Below are positions 10,680 to 23,174 of a stretch of 64,000 nucleotides of DNA, piece by piece. A program made the translations under genes and the position numbers. Source of the DNA: Romanomermis culicivorax (Eukaryota; Nematoda; Enoplea; Mermithida; Mermithidae); assembly GCA_963922205.1 (NCBI GenBank), contig CAWUHX010000147.1, positions 822,394-886,393 on the forward strand. The letters run 5' to 3'. The notes below the pieces were generated by a model. It had not been told where the DNA came from. It made no database searches and worked only from the letters and a program-made list of their open reading frames with translations. Each line of letters begins with the position of its first letter. The first letter of the stretch is position 1.

Positions 10680-11798
10680 GTAGATATTAGATATAAATTT
10701 AAAATTTAAATTAATAGGGATATAATTTGAACATTGAAAAATATTATCATTAATTTAGCACCATTTTTGACTGCAATCAATGTCAACATGCTAGTGTCAA
10801 GATTTTGGGAGTAGGCATTGATCGACTTTAAGTTGTGGTGGAAAAGCCAGCACAGGGAGTTGTACCTGTCTATATTTAGATTTGCTGTCTTCTATAGTGT
10901 TTTTCTGTAGGTCTTAGGACGAAAAGGATAAAAAGGTATGAGATAATTACAAAGAGTACTGTAGAAAGGAAAACCAGCTATAATCTGTCGTTCCATAAAG
11001 GCAAAACTGTAAATTTTGAGGAACTACACAGTATGGTCTTTCAATATTGCTTAAGACACAATAGAGTTGTTAAAACTTTGCTTGAGAAGCAGATCCTTTG
11101 TTATTAAGAATGGAAAGTGTAGACAGAGCAATGCAAAAAAGATTATAAAATTGTTTACAGCAATTATGTACTTTCTGCTGTCTTTACAACTGTTCCATAC
11201 AGTTTTAAAAATGGTTTAGAATAAAACAAAAAGGCTGTGGATAAGCCTTTAAAAATTTTAGTTTCAGCAGGACTGGGTAAAGCAGAAATTTGGCTGACAT
11301 TTAAATGAAAGAAATCGTATAATCAAAATTTTTTGGCACTAGGCACTGAACAGTTAATCTAGCCAGACTTTCAATTTCTCACCCAAAATTCAAGAAATTC
11401 AATTTTAAAAGTCAGGAACCGATGTGAATTGAATGTAATTCTTAATCATTTTTCTGTTGAAATTAAGAGAATTTATCAAGTTAAATTAATTGGTGCAACC
11501 ACCGTCTTGTGCAAAAAGAAATTGATCATTGATTTGAATAATTAATGGTCTAATTTATGAGCCTTATTATTCTGTGTGTGATTAAGAATGTATTCAAAAT
11601 GATTGATCTGTTTATGTGGGCTTCGACTGTAATTTTGAATAGTGTTTTGACTAAATTTGTTGGAAAAATCATCGCTTCTACTACCACATTTGTTCACAAA
11701 CTTTTTAGTTTTGGCCTGTTGAAATTCCTATTGGCCTGTCAAATGTTGACCTTGGGAGCCAAATGGCTTGTTGAGAAAAAAACTAAGAAAAAACCCTA
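10680..11798. other. No recognised gene
   Basis: AT-rich sequence. An open stretch at 11557-11829 (plus) would encode 90 hydrophobic residues with no recognisable domain. I do not call it. Confidence 0.4.
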
Positions 11799-13135
11799 TC
11801 ATGAACAAATGTTATCAAAAATTTTATGACTCTCAGTATTAGTACTTTCTGGATAAATAATTTCTGGTTTATCAGTGATCAATTCATAAATGTATTCTAG
11901 CATAGCTTTCGAATTTTCTATAGTGTTACCATTTGTGTCTCTTAGATTGTGGATGGCTTTCTTATTATAGTTTCTTCTCTCTAGGTTTAGAAAGTACTTT
12001 GAAGGTTTTTCTCCTTGTAAGTTCCATCTAATTTTTGTTTTTTCCATAGAGAATGCTTTTTTCTGTTCTATTCTTGTCATGATTTCTGCTAGCAGTTCAC
12101 TGTTTTTGGCCCTTTTTTCAGCATTTTCCAATTTATCTGAACTTGTTTCTAAATCTTGTAACTGCTCTCTGAGTTGCTCTTCGTGCTTTCTTTTCTTTTT
12201 TGCAATATTCTTGCAGTAGCTTATTGTTACACTTCGTATTTTGTATTTAACATATTCCCAGGTTGTAGCAGCATCAAAGTTGGTACATTTACTTTCTTTC
12301 AGTGATATTTCTATGGTATCTTTCAGTAGAAATTTGTACTTTTCATGGTTGATAAGCGAGTTGTTAAAAATCCGAAAACCTGGTCCTCTCCTTTTGTGTA
12401 GCCTTCCAGTTATTTTGAAACAAATTCCATTGTGATCTGAAGATAATCCAGAGATTACATCACATTTAGTTTTTTCATTTATCAGTTCTTCTGATATGGA
12501 AAAATAATCTAATCTGCACTTAATTGATTTATCATGGTTAGACCATGTACTTCTACCAGCTGTCTGTTGGGATACTGGTGCCTGAATGAGTCGATCAGAT
12601 CATGCTTGCTTAGTAAATTTATAAGTTTTTGTATAGATCTATTTTTATTTTTATGTTGACCACCACCATTCTTGTCTATTGTTTGATTCAGTGTAACATT
12701 GAAATCTCCTCCTAGAATTACGGGGTATTTATTTTCTGCACAAGTTTCTAACTGGTCGCAGAGTTCATCCCAAAATATAAGCTGTTCTTTCTCTGTCACT
12801 GGTGCATAAACATTTGCTATGATAAAGATAGAATCATCCGTCTTAAGTTTCATAAGAATATATTTACCTTCTTTATCAGTCTTAACTGTCTCCACTTTGT
12901 ATGTGAATGAGTTATTTAATAGGATCATGACTCCTCTAGAATTTGACAAGCTATTAGAATATACAGTGCTACTTGGCCCACAGCCCCATTCGTTTCTAAC
13001 GTGGTTCTCAGACAATAATGTAAGGTGAGTTTCCTGAAGAAAAATTATATCATATTTATTGTCTCTACAGAATTGAAAAATATGTTTCCTTTTCTTTTCA
13101 ATATTAATTGTTATTTAATTTGTGATACTTTTCAT
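11799..13135 (-). pseudogene. LINE ORF2: AP-endonuclease and linker, no RT
   Basis: The likely start is the ATG at 13135, with an early in-frame stop. Endonuclease motifs are FLQETHL near 13040, NVYAPVTEKE near 12800, GGDFNVTLN near 12715, a degraded ...RLDYFxIS near 12500 and SDHNG near 12435. The linker has RRGPGFRIFNNSL near 12390 and the classic IRWNLQGEKPSKYFLNLERR block near 12020 that precedes RT in the L1/Tx1 group. It ends at a stop at 11799. Several frame changes occur, for example around 12510-12560. It would nick target DNA for target-primed reverse transcription. Confidence 0.85.
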
Positions 13136-13184
13136 ATTTTCGTGTTACCATATTTCACCAAGATTCATAGGAATAAAGCATAGT

Positions 13185-13505
13185 TCTAGATAAGATCTAG
13201 TGTGTGCCCTCAGTAGGGCACAACTACATAAATCTTACTGTAAAACCATGAAATCATCAAGATAACATCGAGTTAAGACATAGAGTTAGTGCCCATAGAA
13301 GGGCTGAACTTCAGACATCTTATTGCAAACCATGAAATCATCAAGATAAACATCGAGTTAAGACATCAAGTTAGTGCCCAATGTAGGGCTGAACTTCATC
13401 CTTTTCATCATAAACCATAAAATCATCAAGTTATATAACATCTAGATAAAACATCGTGATTGTGCTTATTTTAGAGCTGAACTTACATCCTGTTGTTGCA
13501 ATTTC
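13185..13505. repeat. About four tandem repeats of 85-90 bp between LINE ORF1 and ORF2
   Basis: The units share 'accatgaaatcatcaagata..acatcgagttaagacat' and 'agtgccca..tagggctgaacttca'. Copies begin near 13185, 13265, 13350 and 13440, with increasing divergence at the right end. Confidence 0.8.
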
Positions 13506-13657
13506 AAAAAGATGATCAAGACCATGTCGACAAAGGTGACCCTTTAGGGGGCCCTGTCAAACCATTTACTGGTATAAGTATAACACATTAACAATAACGA
13601 ACAATGAAAAAAGGATAAAGCCCAAAAGTTAGTTGTCAAAAAGAAAAAAGATGATGA

Positions 13658-14199
13658 TCACTTTTTCATTTTATAATTTAATATAATATATAATTTGTCT
13701 TTTTTCTGTTTCTTGTCGGCAAGATTCTTTTTTTGTTGCTTGGGTTGCTCTTTTGTCAGATCGTCTGTCCAAATCGTGGGAGGCCTTCTGGCTTGATTGA
13801 ATGTCTTCAAGTTTTTCAAAAAGCCAGCAATTTTTACCTTGGCTTCCACCATTTCGAAATCAATTTTTACCATAGGCAGTGCTTTTTCACCAAATTTTTT
13901 GTTCAGGTAACATTTTGACCAGCTGATAGAAGCACCATCTGCCATATCTTGTGGCATTGCCATTCCTTGTTTGAAAAATTTCTTGATTTGTGTTGCCTGA
14001 ACCACTGCGTTAAAAAATCCTATGGAGAAATGTCCGTAGGAAAATTATAAATCCATATCCCGGTTTTTCAAACTATATGATCAATAATCTCCACTGGATT
14101 TTCTAACTTTTTGAAACGTTTTTCAAGATTTTCTTGATCATCTCCAAGTTTTTTGGTATCATCTTGATCTAATCTTTTTTTCAAACTTGTGGGCTCCAT
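13658..14199 (-). pseudogene. LINE ORF1 RNA-binding protein
   Basis: An ATG at 14199 opens a short coiled-coil-like stretch (KKLGDDQENLEKRFKKLE). After a frame break near 14000-14060, the segment 14005-13658 gives a basic RRM-like region (LPMVKIDFEMVEAKVKIAGFLKNL) and the DDLTKEQPKQQKKN motif seen at the end of many LINE ORF1 proteins. The tail is lysine-rich. Coat/chaperone for LINE RNA. The family assignment is by motif only. Confidence 0.55.
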
Positions 14200-14511
14200 A
14201 ATCGAATTTAAATCATAACTTTTCTAACAAATGTTATATAATATAGTGTAAATTTAGAGATGGAAAAAAGTCTGCCCAATATGCAATTTACAGGCAAACA
14301 ATGACTAAAAACATGCAAATTATTATAGAAAAAGGAGGGATAAACGACGGACCAACAACCAACTTTGACTAAAAAAAATAAGCTCATTACAAGTACGGCA
14401 CAACAAACAGCAAAAAATGTAGACAAACGAAATATTTTTTTAGTCTTGATTTTTCGAAATCTCTCAACAAAAATGACATAACAAACAACAGGATTAGATG
14501 CAAAACTCAGC

Positions 14512-14635
14512 TTAAAAATCGTCATTGCTGAACATGGTCTCATCCCATTGTTGGTTACTGGACGGTTCTGCATCACTCTTTTTCTTCACTGGATTCTTGG
14601 AATTTGGTTTTGTAGGCATAAAACGTTTAGTGTCT
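14512..14635 (-). CDS. Candidate terminal exon of an unidentified gene
   Basis: On the minus strand a pyrimidine-rich tract ends ...CCATTAG before 14635. The exon then encodes about 41 residues (beginning DTKRFMPTKPNSKNPVKKK and ending ETMFSNDDF) and stops at TAA 14514-14512. Charged, low-complexity, C-terminal-looking. Upstream exons were not found and the gene is not recognised. Confidence 0.35.
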
Positions 14636-14639
14636 CTAA

Positions 14640-16320
14640 TGGATAGAAGAAAATAATGATGCTGAAAAATTAAAGGCATATATAAGTTTGTGCCTTCAAA
14701 AAAGGCGTATACAGTTCATTGCTGCATGCAAACTCTCAATTTCTTGCTCACAAAACACGCCACAAGATTGAAACATTTGGATAATTCTGGAACATGATTA
14801 GTAAACGTGTGAAATTTAGCAGTTGTTGTTCAGTCTGGGTAGTCTTTGGCCTTCATCTCTTTGAGACAGCTGTAATATTTTTCTAAATTGGTGAGGTCTT
14901 GGTTGGTAAGATAGGTAGTTTTGGTTGTCAATTTGAAAATTCTCTCAAGCATGATGAGGGTGTCATATGACAATCACTAGTTCTAGTGTTGGCTTTCCTG
15001 GGATTTCATCAACAATTTCCATCCATCAATCTTGTCCGTGTTATTAAGCATCTTAAGTTTAACTTCTCTTGATTGAAAGAGGCAGCAATCCATAGAGAAA
15101 ATTGGAAAATGATCAAAAAGTACTCTGATACCCGGAATACTGTTTTCAAAAACAGGGCACCAACTGTGAAAAAATTGGCCTCAGTATTTCTGAAAATTTT
15201 GACATGGGAGAAATGGAATGAGAAATGGCCATTCCCATCAATGATTTAAGCAATTCCATACCACCCAAAGACTGCAATTTTGAAAAGGTTTATCAATACA
15301 CATTATCATGAATAAAGAGGGTATCTTACAAGGTTCAGTCAAAACCCATAATTTTGATACATGGTCATCCTAAAGTTAAGGCTCAATTAAAATTCAACTC
15401 AGAAACAATGTTCTTCAAATTTGTCTGAGCAGTCTAACAGTGTACTAATGTGGCTTCTGATCCTGAATCACAATTTACTCCATTAACCAATAAAAAATTG
15501 GGGTTAAATGGAGGTGAGCAATTTGAGAAAATGTAAAATACTAAAAAAAGGCATCTCCATTCCACAAGAAATCAACTACACAATTGAAATCAGAAATGAC
15601 TGAAACTGAAGTTGATAATGCTCTAGAAACAGCACTTAAAAGTATGGCTGATTTCTCATTTTAACAGATAGGGTGACTAGAGATGAAACTAGACAAGAGG
15701 TAAATGAAAATGTGAATGAAGCAAAATGTTAAAAATTATGGTTTTAATGGCATGTTTGCATACCTCTAACATATTTTTCTGAAATAGTTGAAGCAGCACT
15801 AATCAAGCAGGTGAGATGATACCTGATACTATAATGCCTTGCTCCTACTCTAAAATGAAATATTATCAATATCCTTGATTTTCTCTTCAATTCCTGTTTG
15901 TCATTGTATGCAAACAAATCCTTTCTGTAAATTTGCACTTTTTCAATTTATATTCAGGAACCTAAATATACATAATAAATAAAAAATATATTCTAGTTAT
16001 TAAATCTCAAAATCTAATTGATTCCACAAATTTGAAAGGCAAATCACAAATTTCCAGCTTTATGCTATTCTGAAGTCAAGATTAACTGATTTCATTCATT
16101 TGAGGGCTTTTTTTAACAAAAAAAAACATGTTTTTTTGTGTAATCAGCTAATTCAATTTTACTCGCTGTATGAGGCAATTGATCGAAAGTGCTTGAGATT
16201 TAATTCCTTGCTTTTCTGGCAATCTTTAAACAAAATCACATGAATTATTTCTTTAACATAAACAGCTGTGATTTGTTCTGCAATTACTTGTATTCCCACT
16301 ATCTTCTTTTTTAGTGGTAA
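14640..16320. other. No recognised gene
   Basis: AT-rich sequence with only short random frames on both strands. Confidence 0.4.
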
Positions 16321-16325
16321 ACTGC

Positions 16326-16538
16326 TTATATATTGTCAGATGTTTCCCCTGCAAATTTTCTCTGACATCCCATACTGTGATGTTTTCTGGATATCTGGTA
16401 TTTTGTGTTCATTGCACTCCGCCATTTCTTCAACATCTGGGGACACCGTGGAGTAATCCCACACTCTGTTAGCAAAAGAAAAACTTGAGTCCAAATTTCT
16501 GAAAAAAAGTGTAATTTTCCAAGAGGCATCTCAATCAA
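16326..16538 (-). pseudogene. Myb/SANT-like DNA-binding fragment
   Basis: A 70-codon stretch with LLTECGITPRCPQMLKKWRS followed by AMNTKY resembles the third helix of a Myb/SANT-like trihelix domain as found with Harbinger-type and other transposons. Isolated, no catalytic partner nearby. Weak call. Confidence 0.3.
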
Positions 16539-16539
16539 A

Positions 16540-18310
16540 AAACAAGATGGATTTTGTCATGCTCCCTGCAAAGGCACCATGGTCAAGGAGCAGGATCAGA
16601 TTCTCACTTTTTATGGACTGTGGTCAAATCGAAAGTTTAGAATATGAGGTTGAAATTCACTTGAGACTGATGCTTATGAAATTATGTCTTTTTGGATCAT
16701 TTTTTGTGGCTCTGACTGTGAAGCAGTGTTAGCCCCAAAGGGCAATGACATGATATAAATAACACACAATATGTTATTAGAAATCTACGATGCTAGGAAA
16801 ATTGAATCATATGTAAAATAGCTAACAAGATTGCCAAAACATCTTCATTTTTATTCAGTGAACTGCAGTGTTTTTTTGCCAGAGGCAAATGAAAAGTTTT
16901 GTGGGCAAATGAAATTGGGGTAGTCTTAAGATTCTTAATTCTTTTTGATTCCTAGATTAGGCTTAAGAAAAGATGGATTCTGATCTGAACTGACCTGTTA
17001 GAACTAATTCCTTGGCTAAGCCTTGCAACAGTCTGGTTCCCCAGACCTGGCAACAACAAAGATAAACTTACCTTAAATACAGGGACACAGAGCCCTTGTA
17101 GTCTCCTAGAAGAGAAAAGGAATCCCCTCTGGGATAGACTTACCTGCAGGATCCCTTGACAGGTTTTCCTGGGCTTGCAGTCAGCAAGCAGCTGCCTGGG
17201 CCTTTGACTCTTCGCTCCACATGGTCAGTTTAGTCTAGATAATAAACAATATATTGAACAATAATGTCCCAGGAATATCAAAACAAATGTGGGTACACCA
17301 CTAAAGTATTTATGTAAATTTAATAACAAAATGCTGGGCTAAAGTTTCTTGAACCCAGCCATATTTATGGAAAAATATAATGAAAAACTATGATAGTGGA
17401 GAAATGATTTTTCATTATAACTTTTGGTCTTTCTGTGGTGCTCCATTTCTATGCAAATGTCTGGGCCGCTGGTTGTCCAATTCCTGGATTTGCACGGCGA
17501 TTTCCCAACCCAACTTGCCATCAACAGGGTGCCCAACATATTTAGGGAAGAACATTTTGGGGATTGGATACAGAAAATATTTATTTTTGTGCATTTTACA
17601 GGTCCATAATCTAGGTAACAGAGGACGATGATCATTAAAGTTATAACCACTCAAGAATTTTGAGAATTGATCCTTCGAAATTCACCAGAATGCATCTTTT
17701 TTAATCAATCTCCAAAATTTTTTTGCTCCAAATGGGAAGAGAAAATTGGGAAAACAGCGTTTTGAATATAAAAAACTGGCTGAACTTTTTCACTAAATGG
17801 CAAAAAATATTGGTAGTTAGAACTCAAAAAGCTGCCTCTTTGTGCACTTTGGACGTTCAAAACATAAATATTATCCAGTGCCAATAATAATTACTATCAT
17901 GGATCTTTTTGCTTTAATGCAGGTGAGGCGTGACTCAGCATGTCCACATTACTCAATAGTTAGCATTTAATAGTTGGTGCCATCTAGAATTAAAAAAATC
18001 TTTTTGTGGTCTTTCATATATTTTTTGAATTTTGTGAACATATACTGTGCATTTGGAAAATGATCAAAACATCTTTGTAAGGGACAAGTGACTGAAGTTT
18101 TTGTAACTTAAAAGACTTCAGTGAGTTAGGAGGTAAACCCAAATTTGTGTGTATGGCTTCACCTGAATCTTGGGGTCTTCAAGAAGTAAAAAAGGCACAA
18201 AAATCAGAAAAATTTTGTCAAAAAAGCCAAAAAACTATTTTCTGCCCTATTGTCCGAGTTGAGGATATAGTTCCAACATTTGGGCACTAGATCTGACCAA
18301 TCAGGATCCA
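16540..18310. other. Mostly non-coding; GC-richer patch 17000-17230; odd ORF 17415-17654
   Basis: The segment at 17000-17230 is distinctly richer in G+C than its flanks. The minus ORF 17654-17415 encodes a non-repetitive sequence ([19 protein letters not shown]...) that looks protein-like but matches no family I know. It may be an old exon. Confidence 0.3.
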
Positions 18311-18319
18311 ACCAATCAA

Positions 18320-18760
18320 TCCTTGGGCAGCACCATTGTTCATGATCAAGAAAAAGGATGGACCATAGCGTCTAGTTGTAGATTTTTGTGGCCTAAATGC
18401 TGTCACAAGAAATGATATCTATCCTGTGCCAAGGATTGATATCTTGATGCATTTGCAAATGCACAATATTTTTCTACATTTGACTTAAAATCAGGTTACT
18501 GTCAAACAGGTATGATTCCTGCGAGTCAGGAAAAAACTGCTTTTGTATGCCAAGACAGACACTTCGAATTTTGTGTCATGCCTTTTGGACTAAAAAACGC
18601 CCCAGCCAATTTTCAATTGCTGATGGAGCTAACACTTCGTCCATTGAACTGGAAGGTCTGCAGGTGTAACTTCACTGATTCAGCAGGTTGTCTTACAGGA
18701 GTTTGCCTATGGACCACATTGAGGCAGTTACATATCCCATAGGGTCTATTTATACTTATT
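18320..18760 (+). pseudogene. pol: Gypsy reverse transcriptase fragment
   Basis: Plus-strand frames give KKKDG, VVDFCGLNAVTRNDIYPVPRID, then FSTFDLKSGY with the motif A aspartate, and HFEFCVMPFGLKNAPANFQ (fingers/palm of Ty3/gypsy RT). It ends before YLDD. There is a stop after KKKDG and a frame change near 18470. It differs in sequence from the element at 1-6189, so it is a separate, older insertion. Confidence 0.8.
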
Positions 18761-18779
18761 GCAGCGCTTAGCTTCCTGT

Positions 18780-20320
18780 AGAAAACACACCTGAACATGC
18801 CCAGATCTTTGTACTAAAAAGCTATGCAAGTATTTCAAAAATGCAAATTCTCAAATGATTCTGAAAATAAATTTCAGGAGAATAAATCAAAAAAGAAACA
18901 GTTTTATTATTTTTCCTTAGCTTTTTCTCGAAAGATTAATCAATTCCCACAGGGTGTACAGTTTTTACATTTCAGCAGTCAAATTTTGAACAATTTTGTT
19001 GGCATTTATGGTGAACTTAGGCCACAGAGCACATCAATGATCTAAACCTAAACATTGGGCGAGGAAAGGAGATTTTTTCCAATTAGACAAATAGAGAGGA
19101 TCCTCCACCTGATGAGGATCAACTTAGACCAGAAAGTTGAGTCAATTCAATAGAATAATCTATTATTAGTTGTTTGAAAGCTATCTAAAAATTATAAGAA
19201 GAGAAACTTGAGGATAAATCCCTAAAATTTCATAAGCCTTAGGGCAATATTCACCAACGATTCTCATAGATCTGCAAGGGGAACAATATTTAGGACTATA
19301 GCCTACAATGTGCCCAAAATCCAATACCCTAATCCTATAATAATTAATTCTCTAACTTCATCCTAGCTCAAAAGTCAGCTGAACACAAATTCTCAATGAA
19401 TCACATAGAAATCAGTTGCATCGCCAATAGTTGTTCTCAGAGTATTTTTTGACATGTCTGAAATAATGATCACATGACAAAAAGACTGAATCTTTACCAA
19501 ATACTTACTTGCCCCCAAGGATTCATAATATTAGATTGACAATCATTGTGATTTCACAGTTCTTGAACAATTATTCTTGAATTCATTCACAATGTGTTTC
19601 AACTTCGAGGTCAACATTTGAGTCATGTCAACTCAATGAATATTATAAGTACTGTAGAAACTTGTGATGCTCTATTAGTGCCACCTTGTTTACCAGCCTC
19701 ACACTGGGCAGCCTAGTTATTTTTTGCTTTGTTTTTGTTGGGATCAGCTCATGATATTCTGTATTTATGGCCTTGAGTTCCAAATGAGAACAATAATGGG
19801 TAACAAGCGAGATTGATGTTGGAATGGAAATATGGTATCTCTGTCATTCCACAAATTTTTCTGCTGAGCTCAATCCAGAAAATGTTTGGTGGCTCTCAAT
19901 TGATGCTGTGCCAAATAATGACAACTTGTCTGCTCATTGGTAAATCCATCCTGTATTTATGTATTTCACCAGTAGCAACCTGCAAGTCATGTACTTCATG
20001 ATTTGTAAATAAAATGACGTTCGAGGGAAGTTCACTTCCATAAAGGATTATATATTTGACAACTTTATGTTTGTGCAGTTCAGATGCAGAACAATACAGT
20101 TTGGCCAAGACATTGTTGGTTCAAACTATATGCTCCAGAACTAACATTAGTTTTTTGTCCAGGCTTTTATTTTCATAATCTTTTACATGGTCTTTCAATG
20201 CACCTATCAGTTTGATTGCATAATATTGGCCTAATTTCTGTTTTTCATCATCTTTGGCAAATAATTCTATCTGGCTGTAGCTGATTTCGCTGTTGCATTG
20301 TATTTTTGGGCGCCCTCCAT
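18780..20320. other. No clear gene
   Basis: AT-rich. The minus ORF 20108-19896 could be distal coding of the SGNH gene described next, but no motif supports this. Confidence 0.3.
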
Positions 20321-20329
20321 GAATTTCGA

Positions 20330-21610
20330 GCAGTTGATAACTAAATTAATGTTGAAAATAAAAAACAAAATTTTGCACCAATTTGGTTCAAATGAACACC
20401 ACCGGCGTCGAAAAATTTGTCATTGTTTAAGGCCTCAAATGCATGGAAAATATTTATGTCCTTTGTCGAGATTTTCGTCTGCTCAATGACACTTTGATTG
20501 ACAAACATTATTTTTCTATAAAAATAAACTACATCCCTGTAGAGTCAGTTGACTACCAAATGCACTAGTACAAAACATTGCTTCCAGGTTTTGAATTCAA
20601 ACAGACCAAAGTTTTTCTCATAATCTTTACTACAATTTTTACACATCCCTGAATGTCCTCTGCTCTGAATTCTAATGGTCATTCATGCTCAAGATCAGAG
20701 ATACTTTTTCTAGATGTGCAAATTTCAATTATCAGGTTTTAAAATTTAAAAATTGCAATGCTCTGAAATTTCCCTCAGATAATGAGTTACAAGAATAATT
20801 TTACAACAAATTGATGGAAAATGATTATTGTAGTGCATTTGTTACAAGCTATAATTAACAGATCCTATGTAATCAACCAAATCGTTGATTAACAAATGTA
20901 TGACTAAGCACAGTTTGGATAAAATGCTCAAAATGTGAGCAAACTTTCTCATAGTCTTTAGAATACAGCCTGGAATGGATAACATCGTTACATTGTCAAT
21001 TTCTACTTGGTGTACTATGCTGTCTCTGAATAAGACATATTTGGGGTACTGTGACAATTTGATGTTCTGCCAAATTCGGCCCAATACATTTCAGCCTTCC
21101 CCTTTTTGGCCAGAAAAAAGAAGCAAGATTCAATGTACAATTTAATATAGAGCATGAGTTATAGTAGTTACCAACGCCCCAGAATCCATGCTCCATCAAC
21201 TCGACAATAAACTTTTCACAAGTTGGATGTAAGGAATTTTGTACATCACCATTTTGAATATACTGTCAAAAAAGTAGTACTTATAATGTTTTCATAGACC
21301 ACAAAACTCATTTTCAGCTTACCTTATGTTTGTCCAAAGCAAAGATGGTCCAGAACTCATCAGCACCCCTCTTTGTGTCTTTCATCATGCTCGCACATTA
21401 CTTCATTGTCAGAGGTTCTATTTTGTTCATTATCTCTGAGATTAGAATTTTTCAAAAACTCGTCTAGAATTGACTAATAATGGTATACCTTTGGCGATTT
21501 CCTGCTGATTTGAGAACGTCACCTCCTGGGATTGGTACACCTGTTCATCACTTGAATATGGTTGTGAGTGTGTCAATCCAGAATGTGGTTGTGAGTGTGT
21601 CAATCGCAAC
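20330..21610 (-). pseudogene. Spliced SGNH/GDSL-hydrolase-like ORF, probably transposon-borne
   Basis: Minus strand. Exon-like pieces: about 21610-21485 (two tandem LTHSQP units, then SSDEQVYQSQEVTFSNQQ), about 21410-21322 ending at a GTAAGC donor, and about 21255 onward after a TTTTTTGACAG acceptor (YIQNGDVQNSLHPTCEKFIVELMEHGFW). After frame shifts comes an SGNH block I equivalent (RDSIVHQVEID), a block III-like LINDLVDYIGS, and near 20420-20380 the block V Asp/His motif FFDAGGVHLNQIG. SGNH domains of this kind occur in LINE ORF1 (CR1/L2) and other metazoan elements. G of the GDS motif and G-T of GTND are changed, so activity is doubtful. Confidence 0.55.
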
Positions 21611-22394
21611 TATCAATCCAAATCGACACATTCCAAAAATGTGATAAAATTCTATTTTCTGGCATTTCAGAAGCTAAAAACCATAAAGCCCTGTTTGCAA
21701 CGTGGTTGTGAGGCTGGAAAAAAATTTTTGACATTGCAAAAACTGTGAAATACTGAAATCATAATACCTGCAAAGTAAGGTCTTATCAGTAAATGATCTC
21801 CATGTGTTATATGTGCATTGAATGAAGCACCACTAGAAAATAATTCATGCCAACGTTACTCTCTCCATTAAAGTTTTCAGTCCAAAAATTGCTAAACCTA
21901 TAATCAGTACACTCACAACCATCAATCCTGTCAAATGTTGCTTATCGAAAAATCACCAAATGTGAAATACTTTACAAACATTTGAAAAAAGAGACTGTAG
22001 ACTCAGATTTGAATTCATTTTCTTAGCCTAAAAAAATTATTCCATCATTATTACAGTACTTTTTTGCATCCAAATCAACATTTTACACTATAAATTTACA
22101 CCCTTTATAAATCTATAGCATATATTGCATTGATTGTACTTGCATCTATTTCCATTCATTTCTCCATTCACAAATTCAATAGAGCCATTCTTTGAGCATT
22201 CTTTCCATCATTTATTGGGAAAACGCAAATTTTTAATGTCAAACAGGTTTCAAAAATTACTTATTTCAATTTTTTCACTTTCTATATATTTCATGGTGTA
22301 AAAATTTCAAAAACTAATAAAACTCACTACTTTTACTATTTTCTTCGATTCATGCTCATCTTAACCAAGAGACATTCTCAAATTCAGTCCAAAC

Positions 22395-23170
22395 ACCTGT
22401 TAGATCATAGTCTTGCAGGTGTCAATTTTTCAGTATTAAGCTTTACGTTTCAATAAAGCCATATGTTGAGTGAGCAACCAAATCTCTGACACTCGTTCCA
22501 ATCCTTTTTGCTTTTTTGTCACCAAATTTCCCCACTACAAATTATTTTACCTGATTCAAATTCGAAAAAACATAGATTGGTTGCTGACATCAATTTCAAA
22601 AAACAAAATATGCATTGAAAAAATTTCTTTCTATAAAGTCATCCCAATTCACTTTTATTTTGAATCCTAGATGAGAAAAGGCTCTTTTGAATTGATATCC
22701 ACTGAATAAATCATTCATTTGCAGGCGTCCCCTATCCATATGAATCCAATTCAACACTCAAATATTCACCAAATACGTAAAATTTGCAACAAAAAATGCA
22801 AGCAGAAAAATTATGTACATCACAGCAATAGAATTCAAACATTCATTAATTTAGACAAGCTGGGCCATTGTGGCTCTGGTGTTTACATTCCAAAATGCAC
22901 TGAACTTTTCCAAAATTTTGACTGTTAGATCATAGTCTTGCTGACTCCATTTTTCCAATTTCAAGGTTCACATTTTAATACAACCATTTACATTGTTGAG
23001 TGAGCAACCAAATCTCTGATACTTAATTGGATCCCTTTTGTTCTTCTTTGTCCTCAAATTTCCCTACTACAAATTTTCATTCAGATTTAAATTCAGAAAA
23101 ATGTCAATGGATTCTGGACCTCACATTCAAAAATATAAATGAGCATCGAAAAAATTTTTCTGTTGAAAAC
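22395..23170. repeat. Diverged direct duplication, about 250 bp units 525 bp apart
   Basis: 22395-22640 and 22920-23170 share 'ctgttagatcatagtcttg', 'ttgagtgagcaaccaaatct', 'caaatttcccnactacaaat' and 'gcatcgaaaaaattt'-type blocks in the same order. No coding. Confidence 0.75.
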
Positions 23171-23174
23171 ATTT

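Larger units (their letters stand above)
11799..14199 (-). mobile_element. L1/Tx1-like LINE, truncated before the RT domain
   Basis: Minus strand: an ORF1-like protein (14199-13658), then a spacer with a tandem repeat, then ORF2 with an apurinic endonuclease and the following linker (13135-11799). Coding similarity ends before the RT catalytic domain, so the 3' end is missing, unlike the usual 5' truncation of LINEs. Confidence 0.75.

Noticed and set aside
13185-13505. CRISPR-like array
   Set aside because: Units are 85-90 bp tandem repeats without constant repeat/variable spacer structure, in a eukaryotic LINE.
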